Shown: positions 1-6,689 of the stretch, piece after piece
Layout of the letters: each line of letters begins with the position of its first letter
Numbering within the stretch: position 1 is the stretch's first letter
Origin: Flavobacteriales bacterium
Lineage (GTDB): Bacteria > Bacteroidota > Bacteroidia > Flavobacteriales > BACL11
DNA length: 13,998 nucleotides
Reading direction: 5' to 3'
Assembly (NCBI GenBank): GCA_002710495.1
Contig: PAKE01000022.1
Coordinates: 33,963-47,960 of the forward strand
Position numbers and translations under genes: made by a program
Notes under the pieces: generated by a model
The model's database searches: none
Seen by the model: only the letters and a program-made list of their open reading frames with translations
What the model was told of the DNA's origin: nothing

Positions 1-2
1 CA

Positions 3-674
3 TATTTTATATTTAATGCTGCAAAAAGATCAGAGCAAAACCAAGTTTGGGCAGGAATGGCTAAAGAAACTGCTCATCAGATTGGAACTCCACTTTCTTC
101 TTTAATGGCATGGTTAGAGCTATTAAAACAAAACCCGGAAAATGAGAGTATGACTATTGAAATGGATAAAGATTTAAAACGACTTGAAATTATTACTGAA
201 AGATTTTCAAAAATTGGTTCAAAACCAAAATTAAATGATGAAAATATTACTGAAATTATAGTAAATTCTGTTTCCTATATGGAAAAAAGATTTTCAAAGA
301 ATATTCAATTTATTCAGAATATTTCTATTGAAAGTAAAAAAGTAAAACTTAATAGAGTTCTACTAATTTGGGTGATTGAAAACATCTGTAAAAATGCAGC
401 AGACTCTATGAAAGGAGAGGGGAAAATTACTATCAATTGCTCCGAAAATGATGAAGAAATACAAATGTATATTTCTGACACAGGAACTGGAATTGATAAA
501 AGTATTATTAAATCTATCTTTATGCCTGGTATCACATCTAAAAATAGAGGTTGGGGGCTTGGCCTATCTTTATCAAAAAGAATTATAGAAGATTATCATA
601 AAGGTAAACTATTTGTTCAAAATTCAAATGAAGAAGACGGAACTACCTTCTGTATTATCTTGCCGAAATCATAA
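3..674 (+). CDS. Sensor histidine kinase, C-terminal part (5' end outside window)
   Basis: This is the C-terminal half of a two-component sensor kinase, which would autophosphorylate a histidine and pass the phosphate to a response regulator. The frame is open from base 3, so the gene begins upstream of the window. An ATG at 57 lies inside the dimerisation helix and is not the true start. Visible motifs are the H-box AKETAHQIGTPLSSL (phospho-acceptor His, about bases 75-77), the N-box ENICKNAADSM, the G1 box DTGTGID, an F-box-like IFMPGITSK and the G2 box GWGLGLSLSKRII. Together they form complete HisKA and HATPase_c domains. This H-box and the F/G2 wording are typical of Bacteroidota kinases. 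The sensor part is not visible, so the signal is unknown. The stop TAA at 672-674 overlaps the convergent msr gene by 6 bp, leaving no room for a separate terminator. Confidence 0.93.
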   Translation, partial: YFIFNAAKRSEQNQVWAGMAKETAHQIGTPLSSLMAWLELLKQNPENESMTIEMDKDLKRLEIITERFSKIGSKPKLNDENITEIIVNSVSYMEKRFSKNIQFIQNISIESKKVKLNRVLLIWVIENICKNAADSMKGEGKITINCSENDEEIQMYISDTGTGIDKSIIKSIFMPGITSKNRGWGLGLSLSKRIIEDYHKGKLFVQNSNEEDGTTFCIILPKS

Positions 675-1511
675 ACCACAACTAGAAATATTATTTTTAT
701 TCAAATAGTTTTGATGATATTCCTCTGCTCTGTAAAATTTTGAGGCTTGACTAATTTCTGTAACAATATTTTCCTTCCATTTCTCTTGTTGACTCGGAAT
801 AAATCTCTTAGACACCTCTTTTTGCAACTCCGATGTGTAAAATATTACTGATCTATATTGTGTTCCTATATCTAGCCCTTGCTGATTTAAGGTAGTTGGA
901 TTATGATTCCCCCAAAAAACATTTAATAATTTTTCGAAAGAAACAATATTTTCATCATAACAAATTTCAATTACTTCAGCATGATTTGTGCCTCCATTAC
1001 ATACATCCTGATAAGTAGGGTTATTTATATCACCTCCCATATAACCAACCTGACACAGATATACTCCTTTAATTTCTCTAAATATTTTTTCTACAGACCA
1101 AAAACATCCTGCCCCAAAATATGTTTTCTGTAAATTATTATAGGGTAGAAACTTAATGCTCAAAGAATTAACACAGTGTCGAGTATCTTTCTCTGTTATT
1201 TGCTCTCCATGAAAAATATGTCCGAGATGTCCATCACATTTTGCACAGCAAATCTCAGTTCTTATTCTTCCACCACTTGAATCTTCATGTCTTACAATAG
1301 ATCCCTCTATTTCATCATCAAATGAAGGCCATCCACATCCAGAATCAAATTTGGTGTTTGATTCGTACAAAGGACTTTGACAAGCTCTACAAACAAATAT
1401 ACCTGCCTCAAAATGATTGTCATATTCTCCAGTAAAAGGGGGTTCTGTTCCTTTATGTTTTAGAATATTTTTTTCATCAAGACTTAGATTTGAGAAATAA
1501 TCTTTTTCCAT
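669..1511 (-). CDS. msrBA: Bifunctional peptide methionine sulfoxide reductase, MsrB-MsrA fusion
   Basis: This fusion repairs oxidised methionine in proteins: MsrB reduces the R epimer of methionine sulfoxide and MsrA the S epimer. From the ATG at 1511 it has 280 residues. MsrB occupies about 1-125: zinc ligands C41/C44 (CRAC) and C89/C92 (CAKC), SGCGWPSF with probable resolving C59, and RHCVNSLSIKF with catalytic C113. MsrA occupies about 128-280: GCFW with catalytic C136, the EEYHQNYL motif, and C278 in the SCGL tail as probable resolving cysteine. The order B then A is the reverse of PilB-type fusions. A GTG at 1541 would add ten residues (VWVFFFIFVK) that look like read-through of the T-rich leader, so ATG 1511 is preferred. 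No signal peptide is visible from that start, so it is probably cytosolic. It converges with the kinase gene and overlaps its stop. Confidence 0.95.
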   Translation of the reverse strand: MEKDYFSNLSLDEKNILKHKGTEPPFTGEYDNHFEAGIFVCRACQSPLYESNTKFDSGCGWPSFDDEIEGSIVRHEDSSGGRIRTEICCAKCDGHLGHIFHGEQITEKDTRHCVNSLSIKFLPYNNLQKTYFGAGCFWSVEKIFREIKGVYLCQVGYMGGDINNPTYQDVCNGGTNHAEVIEICYDENIVSFEKLLNVFWGNHNPTTLNQQGLDIGTQYRSVIFYTSELQKEVSKRFIPSQQEKWKENIVTEISQASKFYRAEEYHQNYLNKNNISSCGL

Positions 1512-1516
1512 TTTTA

Positions 1517-1524
1517 CAAAAATA
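1517..1524 (-). promoter_or_regulatory. Candidate -7 box for msrBA
   Basis: On the minus strand this reads TATTTTTG, matching the Bacteroidota -7 consensus TAnnTTTG. It ends only 5 bases before the preferred ATG (1511), so the transcript would be nearly leaderless. No clear TTG at the -33 position is visible. In such T-rich sequence a chance match is quite possible. Confidence 0.3.
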
Positions 1525-1541
1525 AAAAAAAACACCCACAC

Positions 1542-1817
1542 TGGATTTTTTTTTTAAAACTAACACTTTTTCTTTTAAAAAATAATTCCTCCATTAGATT
1601 GATACACATAATTAAATGTGTAAAATCAAGCGTAATCCCTTTCTGAAAAACATAAATTTCTGAAACTTCTAATCGCTAAGGAAACAGAATATTAATATCG
1701 TACTGGACTGCGTTTAACTCAAAAAGGTCGTCACATCCTCATTAACGAGGGAATACTTTACTCACAAGAAGAAAAAACAAGAAACTAAATACAAGTAATG
1801 AATCTATGTATTTAATA
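1542..1817. other. Intergenic stretch with one possible decayed coding fragment
   Basis: This 276-base gap between msrBA and the CXXCH lipoprotein holds no intact gene. Bases 1636-1788 (+) read in one frame as SLSEKHKFLKLLIAKETEY, a TAA at 1693-1695, then YRTGLRLTQKGRHIL and about 15 more residues to a TAA at 1786-1788. The part after the internal stop is richer in GC and uses codons (CTG, CGT, CTC, GAG) rare in the neighbouring genes. The LRLTQKGR wording resembles the C-terminal ends of winged-helix regulators or of HemW-type proteins, but it is too short to assign. No start codon is seen. It may be a gene remnant or chance. Confidence 0.25.
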
Positions 1818-2318
1818 TTATTCTGTACAACCAGTATTCCAATTTGGATTGGAAGCTATATCTTCAGGAGATCCAGCTATAACAATCATTTGAGTTGCTC
1901 CTAAAACTAATCCGGTAGTGTCATTTATATATTCTGGTACATGCGTAACAAAATCATATACATATGATTGATGACAATCACCGCAAGAATCAATAGCTGC
2001 TAAAGGCCCACCATTCCAATTTGGATTAGAAGCTATATCTTCAGGAGATCCAGCTATAACAATCATTTCAGTTGCTCCTAAAACTAATCCAGTAGTGTCA
2101 TTTATATAAGCTGGTACATGCGTAACAAAATCATATACATATGACTGATGGCAAGTTCCACACTCATCAGCAACCGCTAGCCCATTTTCAATATCATTAC
2201 AATCAAGATTCAAAGGAGCTGGCAAATTAGTACCTGTATCACATGCATAAAATATCATCGTTAGCATAAATATTGATAAAATTGTTTTCATTGTTTTCAT
2301 TGTTTTCATTGTTTTCAT
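1818..2318 (-). CDS. Small lipoprotein with two near-identical CXXCH modules
   Basis: The function is not established. From the ATG at 2318 there are 166 residues. A lipoprotein signal peptide ends at the lipobox IFYAC (C26), so the protein is probably anchored in the envelope. A linker DCNDIENGLAVADE is followed by two copies of a module of about 50 residues: CG(T/D)CHQSYVYDFVTHV, then YINDTTGLVLGAT(E/Q)MIVIAGSPEDIASNPNWN. Each module starts with CXXCH (C53/C56/H57 and C112/C115/H116), the c-type heme attachment signature. The related protein at 11490-12044 has CGVCQ there, so the His is not a fixed family feature. The N-terminus is a run of MKT repeats giving four in-frame ATGs (2318, 2309, 2300, 2291); any could start, the last still leaving a normal signal peptide. 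It follows the HmuY-like lipoprotein by about 90 bp with its own candidate -7 box. A role in heme or metal binding is inference from context. Confidence 0.8.
   Translation of the reverse strand: MKTMKTMKTMKTILSIFMLTMIFYACDTGTNLPAPLNLDCNDIENGLAVADECGTCHQSYVYDFVTHVPAYINDTTGLVLGATEMIVIAGSPEDIASNPNWNGGPLAAIDSCGDCHQSYVYDFVTHVPEYINDTTGLVLGATQMIVIAGSPEDIASNPNWNTGCTE
1836..1985 (-). repeat. 150-bp direct repeat, copy 2 (C-terminal CXXCH module)
   Basis: This is the second copy of a 150-bp direct repeat; the other is at 2013-2162, offset by 177 bp. By eye the copies differ at 11 positions, about 93% identity. Most differences lie at the ends near the CXXCH codons. The close match at DNA level points to a recent in-frame duplication or to gene conversion. 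Confidence 0.9.
2013..2162 (-). repeat. 150-bp direct repeat, copy 1 (N-terminal CXXCH module)
   Basis: This is the partner of the repeat at 1836-1985. Transcribed from the minus strand it encodes the first CXXCH module of the small lipoprotein. The 27-bp spacer between the copies encodes the linker GGPLAAIDS. Confidence 0.9.
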
Positions 2319-2324
2319 TGTTTT
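2282..2324 (-). repeat. 9-bp tandem repeat spanning the start codon(s)
   Basis: This is a perfect 9-bp tandem repeat (coding strand unit ATGAAAACA), with four full units and partial flanks. It encodes MKTMKTMKTMKT at the N-terminus of the CXXCH lipoprotein. Because the unit is a multiple of three, copy-number change would keep the frame. It would alter the number of possible start codons and the length of the signal-peptide n-region. Confidence 0.9.
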
Positions 2325-2339
2325 TTTAAAAAAGAGTTG

Positions 2340-2347
2340 CAAAAATA
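2340..2347 (-). promoter_or_regulatory. Candidate -7 box for the CXXCH lipoprotein
   Basis: The minus strand reads TATTTTTG followed by C, matching TAnnTTTG. It lies 21 bases upstream of the first MKT ATG (2318). This supports a start within the MKT repeat and argues against the TTG at 2342, which overlaps the box. No convincing -33 TTG is visible. Confidence 0.45.
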
Positions 2348-2405
2348 AATAAGTCTATTTAATAAACTTTATTTTACTAATAATTATTTTAATGAATCTT
2401 AAAAT

Positions 2406-3377
2406 TTATAATTCTTGAACTTCAAATTTAGGGTATCCTTTTTCACCATAATTATTGTAAAAATCCAAAAAATGAATTTTAAAGTATCTACCATCATTAT
2501 CTCTAATAATATATGTAATATCATCATTAATACTATAAACATTATTATCTAAATCATAGTTTTTCCAATCATACCCTATTACATCCTGATTTTGACTAAA
2601 ACTATAATTATTAACCATTGATATGTTAATGTCATTAAATGCAACCAATGTATCAAGGGCAACTTGAATATTATTTAAATAATTTATTAGCACGCCAGTT
2701 ACTAAATATGATGGAGTAGTTGTATCACTAAATAATTGTGTGTACTGAGTGAAAAGCAAATCCCAATTATCACTCCCTGGATATATTAATACTTTATTAT
2801 TAATATCAAAAGAATAAGTAATAAAATTTAAGCCAATCTGCTTATTTATTTGTATGACAGTATCATTGGAATTATCCAAATCAGCATACCTAATCTTATA
2901 AGAATCATCTTTTAGTTCAAGAATCATTAATTTCTTATATCCTCTACTATTTCCATTTATAAGATATCCTCTGTCAATAATATAAATATTATTTCCCATT
3001 GTGTCGCATGAAATAGCTGTCCCAGATTGAATGCCCTTTGGATTGTCCCAATTCCATATTGAACTATTAACATTATTAATATCTTCAAAGGAAACTCCAC
3101 TTACTAGAGCGGCTTGCATTCGAGTCGATGAATTTAATATTATACTATGATTGTCTTGACGAGAATCAAATCCTAAATCCCAATTTGTTTTTATATTTTC
3201 GGAAACAATAAGATTATTCTTAAGATTGTAAAAAACCTGATATTTATAATCTTGATCCATTATTATTTCTTGTGTAATAATATCACCAGAATTATGTGGA
3301 TCTATTGGAATTTCGTCCTTCTCACAAGAAATGAATGAAAAGATGAATAAAAAAGAAAAATATTTTAAATAATTCAT
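2406..3377 (-). CDS. HmuY-like heme-binding lipoprotein
   Basis: This is a 323-residue lipoprotein with signal peptide and lipobox FISC (C18), expected at the outer membrane. The body resembles the HmuY family of hemophore-like proteins. Early on it has NWDLGFDSRQDNHSIILNSS followed by RMQAA. Later come NWDLLFTQY, SYLVTGVLIN, VIGYDWKNYD, YIIRDNDGRYFKIHFLDFYN and a GYPKFEVQEL tail. HmuY proteins capture heme and hand it to a TonB receptor. Heme ligands vary between His and Met in the family; I cannot assign them here, although M in RMQAA is a candidate. Its ATG overlaps the stop of the upstream HmuR-like receptor gene (sequence CTATGA, 4 bp), so translation is probably coupled. It shares its fold with the T9SS-secreted protein at 5412-6638. 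The family call is firm; heme as substrate is inferred. Confidence 0.85.
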   Translation of the reverse strand: MNYLKYFSFLFIFSFISCEKDEIPIDPHNSGDIITQEIIMDQDYKYQVFYNLKNNLIVSENIKTNWDLGFDSRQDNHSIILNSSTRMQAALVSGVSFEDINNVNSSIWNWDNPKGIQSGTAISCDTMGNNIYIIDRGYLINGNSRGYKKLMILELKDDSYKIRYADLDNSNDTVIQINKQIGLNFITYSFDINNKVLIYPGSDNWDLLFTQYTQLFSDTTTPSYLVTGVLINYLNNIQVALDTLVAFNDINISMVNNYSFSQNQDVIGYDWKNYDLDNNVYSINDDITYIIRDNDGRYFKIHFLDFYNNYGEKGYPKFEVQEL

Positions 3378-5404
3378 AGTTTAATATTAAATCCTGTAAA
3401 ATAAGACCTACCATAACTAATATTAGCAATAGTACTGTTCGATGTATGTACTTCTGATTGATTACTAATACTATTGATTTTTTTAACATCAAAGATATTC
3501 TTTATACCAATATTAAAAGTTAGTTTTTTATTTAAAAATTTCATATTGAACGAGCAATCTAATAAATTATATGAATCTGTATTAAATTGATTTAAATTAT
3601 TATCCTCTAAAATATATCTTTTTTCTGATCCGGTAAATCTATAAAAGGTGTTGAAAGAAGTATAATCATTAATACTATATAATAAAGAAGCTCCAAGATT
3701 ATTTGAAAAATCATATTTAGAATTATAATCAAAATCACGAATACCAATACGTGAATAACTAACATTAATAATAAATGTATTATTAGTAATTTTAATACTT
3801 GATGATAATCCAATTGTCTCTAATTCATTAATGTTATAATATTTATATTGATTAGGATTTTCTAATGAAGGGATTAAATCAATCTTATTAATGATACTAT
3901 TATAAAAAGAATTCAAATCAATATTCAATTGATGTAATGGCAAAGTTTTATTAAAAGAAATATTAAGCTGGTAATTATCAGAACTCTCCGGAGATAAATC
4001 TTCATTACCAACAATATCATGATTTATATCATTAAATGTAAAGTATAACTCTTTTAAAGTTGGAGATCGAAATCCTTTAGCGTATGAAACTCTATATTTA
4101 AAAGCTCCAAAATTATATAAAGTATTTATTGATGGTATTATAGGTGTTTCGTATTTATCATTATAAATAAAACGAAATCCTGGTCGAATTAATAGATTGC
4201 CAAGCTTATATTCAATATTAGAGTAAAGTGCATAATCATTCTGTACTTCTTCATTATTCAATATCCTCATACCTTTTGCTATTTGATTATTGTAATGAAA
4301 ACCAATTTGATAATCTATACTAGCAAATTTATCTATTGGATTAATAGTCAATTTTGACATAATCATATTATATGAAGATGTGTCATTAGCACTTATTTGA
4401 GTAACTAAAACTTGATTCAAGTTTGTAAGGTCTTTAAAATATGTATTCTTAATTCTTCTGAAATTATTATTTGTTAATATTAATCTTATATTAAATTGAT
4501 TAATAGTAGATGAAATTTCAGTACCTATATTTTTTCTATAGGTGTAATAATAGTCGTCAAACGCTGTCTCATAATATGGTAATCTTGGGGATCCTCTATT
4601 TGTAACCTTTTCATAAAAATCAGAATAATAATTTCTCAAATTAAATTTATCCTTATTAAATACATGTTGAAATTTACCAAATATCTTTTCCTTAGGATTC
4701 CATAACTTATATCTATTGGTGTCTGCTACAGTATTTTCAGGAAATAATGTAAAATCATCATTTGGTGACCATCCGTCAAAAAAATGTCTTGCTAATTCTA
4801 AAGAATATTGATGATTATCTGAATTATATGCTACATCAAAACTATTATTATATCTTCCTACAGACTCATAATAATTATTGAGACCAACATTTACTTTTTT
4901 ATTGTATTTTTTCTTGGTGATGATATTTATGGTTCCCGCTAAAGCGTCTGTTCCATAACTAACTGAAAGTGGACCTTCAATAATTTCTATTTGATAAACA
5001 TTATGTAATAAAATCTGTGATAAATCGACATTACCATTTAATCTTCCAATTACAGGAACATCATCAATTAATATCTTAACATTCTGTCCTGATATTCCTT
5101 GTATATTAACACCGGAACCTAAGATATTATCTTGTTCAATATTTAGATTCGTTTCAAAATTGATTACATCTGCAACTGTTTGGAAGACATCTTTCTCTAA
5201 GATAGATTGACCAATTATTTTTACCTTATATACTGAACTGTCTATATTAGTGTTATTAATTTGACCTGTAATCACAACCTCCTCTAATGTTTTTTCTAAA
5301 CCATATTCTTTTTTCAAAGAGTCTGCCCTCTGCGAAAAAAGGGAATTACTTAAAATTACAAATAGAGCAAATATTAATCGTTCTTTATTAATATGATGCA
5401 ACAT
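3374..5404 (-). CDS. TonB-dependent outer-membrane receptor, HmuR-like (probable heme receptor)
   Basis: This 676-residue TonB-dependent receptor would import a ligand across the outer membrane using TonB energy. A signal peptide runs to about residue 25 (SLFSQ), followed by a TonB-box-like EEVVITG (41-47). The plug domain is at about 60-165: VNIQGISGQNVKILIDDVPV, then IEIIEGPLSVSYGTDALAGTINII. The beta-barrel fills the rest. In the barrel, FRSP (445-448), H462 and NEDL (467-470) match the order of the FRAP/YRAP box, conserved His and NPxL box known from heme receptors such as HmuR. This is the best evidence for heme. It lacks the N-terminal carboxypeptidase-regulatory-like domain found in the receptor at 6690-9092. 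It starts 7 bp after the HmuY-like T9SS protein and overlaps the next HmuY-like gene by 4 bp, so the three form one tight unit. Confidence 0.9.
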   Translation of the reverse strand: MLHHINKERLIFALFVILSNSLFSQRADSLKKEYGLEKTLEEVVITGQINNTNIDSSVYKVKIIGQSILEKDVFQTVADVINFETNLNIEQDNILGSGVNIQGISGQNVKILIDDVPVIGRLNGNVDLSQILLHNVYQIEIIEGPLSVSYGTDALAGTINIITKKKYNKKVNVGLNNYYESVGRYNNSFDVAYNSDNHQYSLELARHFFDGWSPNDDFTLFPENTVADTNRYKLWNPKEKIFGKFQHVFNKDKFNLRNYYSDFYEKVTNRGSPRLPYYETAFDDYYYTYRKNIGTEISSTINQFNIRLILTNNNFRRIKNTYFKDLTNLNQVLVTQISANDTSSYNMIMSKLTINPIDKFASIDYQIGFHYNNQIAKGMRILNNEEVQNDYALYSNIEYKLGNLLIRPGFRFIYNDKYETPIIPSINTLYNFGAFKYRVSYAKGFRSPTLKELYFTFNDINHDIVGNEDLSPESSDNYQLNISFNKTLPLHQLNIDLNSFYNSIINKIDLIPSLENPNQYKYYNINELETIGLSSSIKITNNTFIINVSYSRIGIRDFDYNSKYDFSNNLGASLLYSINDYTSFNTFYRFTGSEKRYILEDNNLNQFNTDSYNLLDCSFNMKFLNKKLTFNIGIKNIFDVKKINSISNQSEVHTSNSTIANISYGRSYFTGFNIKL

Positions 5405-5411
5405 TGGGGAA

Positions 5412-6638
5412 TCAATTTATTATTAACTTATCTCTAAGTAAATTATTTTCATTATCTATTATTGAAATAATATATATTCCTTTATTAAAATTATATAATG
5501 GTATATTAACTGTAGAAAAATCTTGTTTTTGTAAAATCGTATTAAATATTCTTCTCCCATTTAAATCATGAATCTCTAATTTTACATCTCTATTAGTTTC
5601 GTAAATAATATTTACATCAGATGAAGCGGGATTTGGGTATATCTTGAAATTCTTCTGCAGATCATTCTCTAATGAATTAATTGAACCAATTAATTCCGTG
5701 TTAAATTCAATATTACCTGAGATTGTTCCTTCAAAAGATGTAAAAATAATTCTCCATATATTATTACTGTAGTCCTTAACAAAATAACATCTATTATCAT
5801 CAACAATATAACTACCTTGGTAGGTTTTCCAATCATAACCAATACTATTAATATCTTCCATAAATGTATGAGATGAAAAATCTATATAGTTAAAGGGGGC
5901 AGCAATATTAATAGCTTTTGCAATTTTTATACCAACATTACTTAGGACGCCAGTTACTGGATATGGAGTCCCTTGAACTGGAGTAATATATTTAGTAAAA
6001 CTAATATCCCACTCACTTAATTCTGGCTCTCTATCTTTAACTATATCTTGATCTAAGGAATAATAAACAAACCTCTTATTATTATAATTTGCAGCTTGAA
6101 TAGATGTGTTTACTATATCTGTGCCATCTAGATTTGCATATTTTAAAAAATATTCTCCAGATTCCTTACTTTTAATCCATATTTTTTTCCAATTCCCATT
6201 GACTGTTTGTATTAAAAAAATTGAATCTCCAATTATATGATGAGTCTGTAAATTATATACTCCCCATCCATAATCAAAACCTGAGGTAGTATTAACATCA
6301 AATGCTCCTATTTCCCAAGTAATATCACTATTATACATTGGATTATATAAAATATTAGGAGTACTCATATTAATTATATCCCAATCACTAGTGTCTCCTA
6401 AATGATATGTATACAATTGAGCTCCTTTCCCATCATTAATTCGAATAGTCGAAGAAAAAGCATCTGTACTAAAAGCAATGTCCCAATTATCATTTGCAAT
6501 ATTTAAAACTTCTCCATTTTGCATACTATAAAAGCTCTGATTTATATAACCCGAATTCATAGAAATATTTTGGTTTTGAGACTGTATATTAAAACTTATC
6601 ATAAAGATAAACATAAATAGGGTGTAATTTTTTTTCAT
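5412..6638 (-). CDS. HmuY-like protein with T9SS C-terminal sorting domain
   Basis: This is a 408-residue exported protein. It has a Sec signal peptide (MKKNYTLFMFIFMISFNIQSQ) without a lipobox. The central region is HmuY-like: NWDIAFSTDAFSSTIRIN, then WDISFTKYI, PYPVTGVLSN, SIGYDWKTYQ and CYFVKDYSNNIWRIIF. A type A T9SS sorting domain covers about 330-408 (NFKIYPNPASSDVNI, then LEIHDLNGR, GIYIISI and the KLIIN end). The product should therefore leave the cell through the type IX system and be surface-attached or released, unlike the lipoprotein homologue at 2406-3377. It is the first gene of the hmuY-hmuR-hmuY unit, with a candidate -7 box at 6673-6680. A role as an extracellular heme or iron-chelate binder is inferred from family and neighbours. 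Confidence 0.87.
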   Translation of the reverse strand: MKKNYTLFMFIFMISFNIQSQNQNISMNSGYINQSFYSMQNGEVLNIANDNWDIAFSTDAFSSTIRINDGKGAQLYTYHLGDTSDWDIINMSTPNILYNPMYNSDITWEIGAFDVNTTSGFDYGWGVYNLQTHHIIGDSIFLIQTVNGNWKKIWIKSKESGEYFLKYANLDGTDIVNTSIQAANYNNKRFVYYSLDQDIVKDREPELSEWDISFTKYITPVQGTPYPVTGVLSNVGIKIAKAINIAAPFNYIDFSSHTFMEDINSIGYDWKTYQGSYIVDDNRCYFVKDYSNNIWRIIFTSFEGTISGNIEFNTELIGSINSLENDLQKNFKIYPNPASSDVNIIYETNRDVKLEIHDLNGRRIFNTILQKQDFSTVNIPLYNFNKGIYIISIIDNENNLLRDKLIIN

Positions 6639-6672
6639 TTTTTAAAAATTTTATTGTTGTTGTTTCTAGGTG

Positions 6673-6680
6673 CAAAAATA
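6673..6680 (-). promoter_or_regulatory. Candidate -7 box for the HmuY/HmuR unit
   Basis: The minus strand reads TATTTTTG then CACC, matching TAnnTTTG. It would give a short A-rich leader of roughly 25-30 nt before the ATG at 6638. It sits in the 51-bp gap after the FecA-like gene, so the HmuY/HmuR genes may be transcribed apart from the upstream genes. No clear -33 TTG is visible. Confidence 0.45.
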
Positions 6681-6689
6681 GTTATAATA

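Noticed and set aside
314..535. Minus-strand open frame of 73 codons
   Set aside because: It lies fully inside the histidine kinase ATPase domain on the other strand, with no recognisable protein features.
1512..1541. GTG start extending msrBA by ten residues
   Set aside because: The extension VWVFFFIFVK reads through a T-rich leader with a candidate -7 box. MsrB homologues normally begin near the MEKDYF position.
1587..1592. GGAGGA on the minus strand as a ribosome binding site
   Set aside because: No suitable start codon in the frame of a real gene follows it at normal distance; msrBA begins about 75 bp further on.
1737..1750. CCTC-ATTAAC-GAGG hairpin as terminator
   Set aside because: The stem is only 4 bp and no T-run follows on either strand.
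2319..2342. TTG start at 2342 for the CXXCH lipoprotein
   Set aside because: It overlaps the candidate -7 box, and MKT-type starts just downstream give a normal signal peptide.
3607..3813. Minus-strand open frame of 68 codons
   Set aside because: It is an alternative frame of the HmuR-like receptor gene. Its hydrophobic, Ile/Leu-rich text is an artefact of AT-rich codons.
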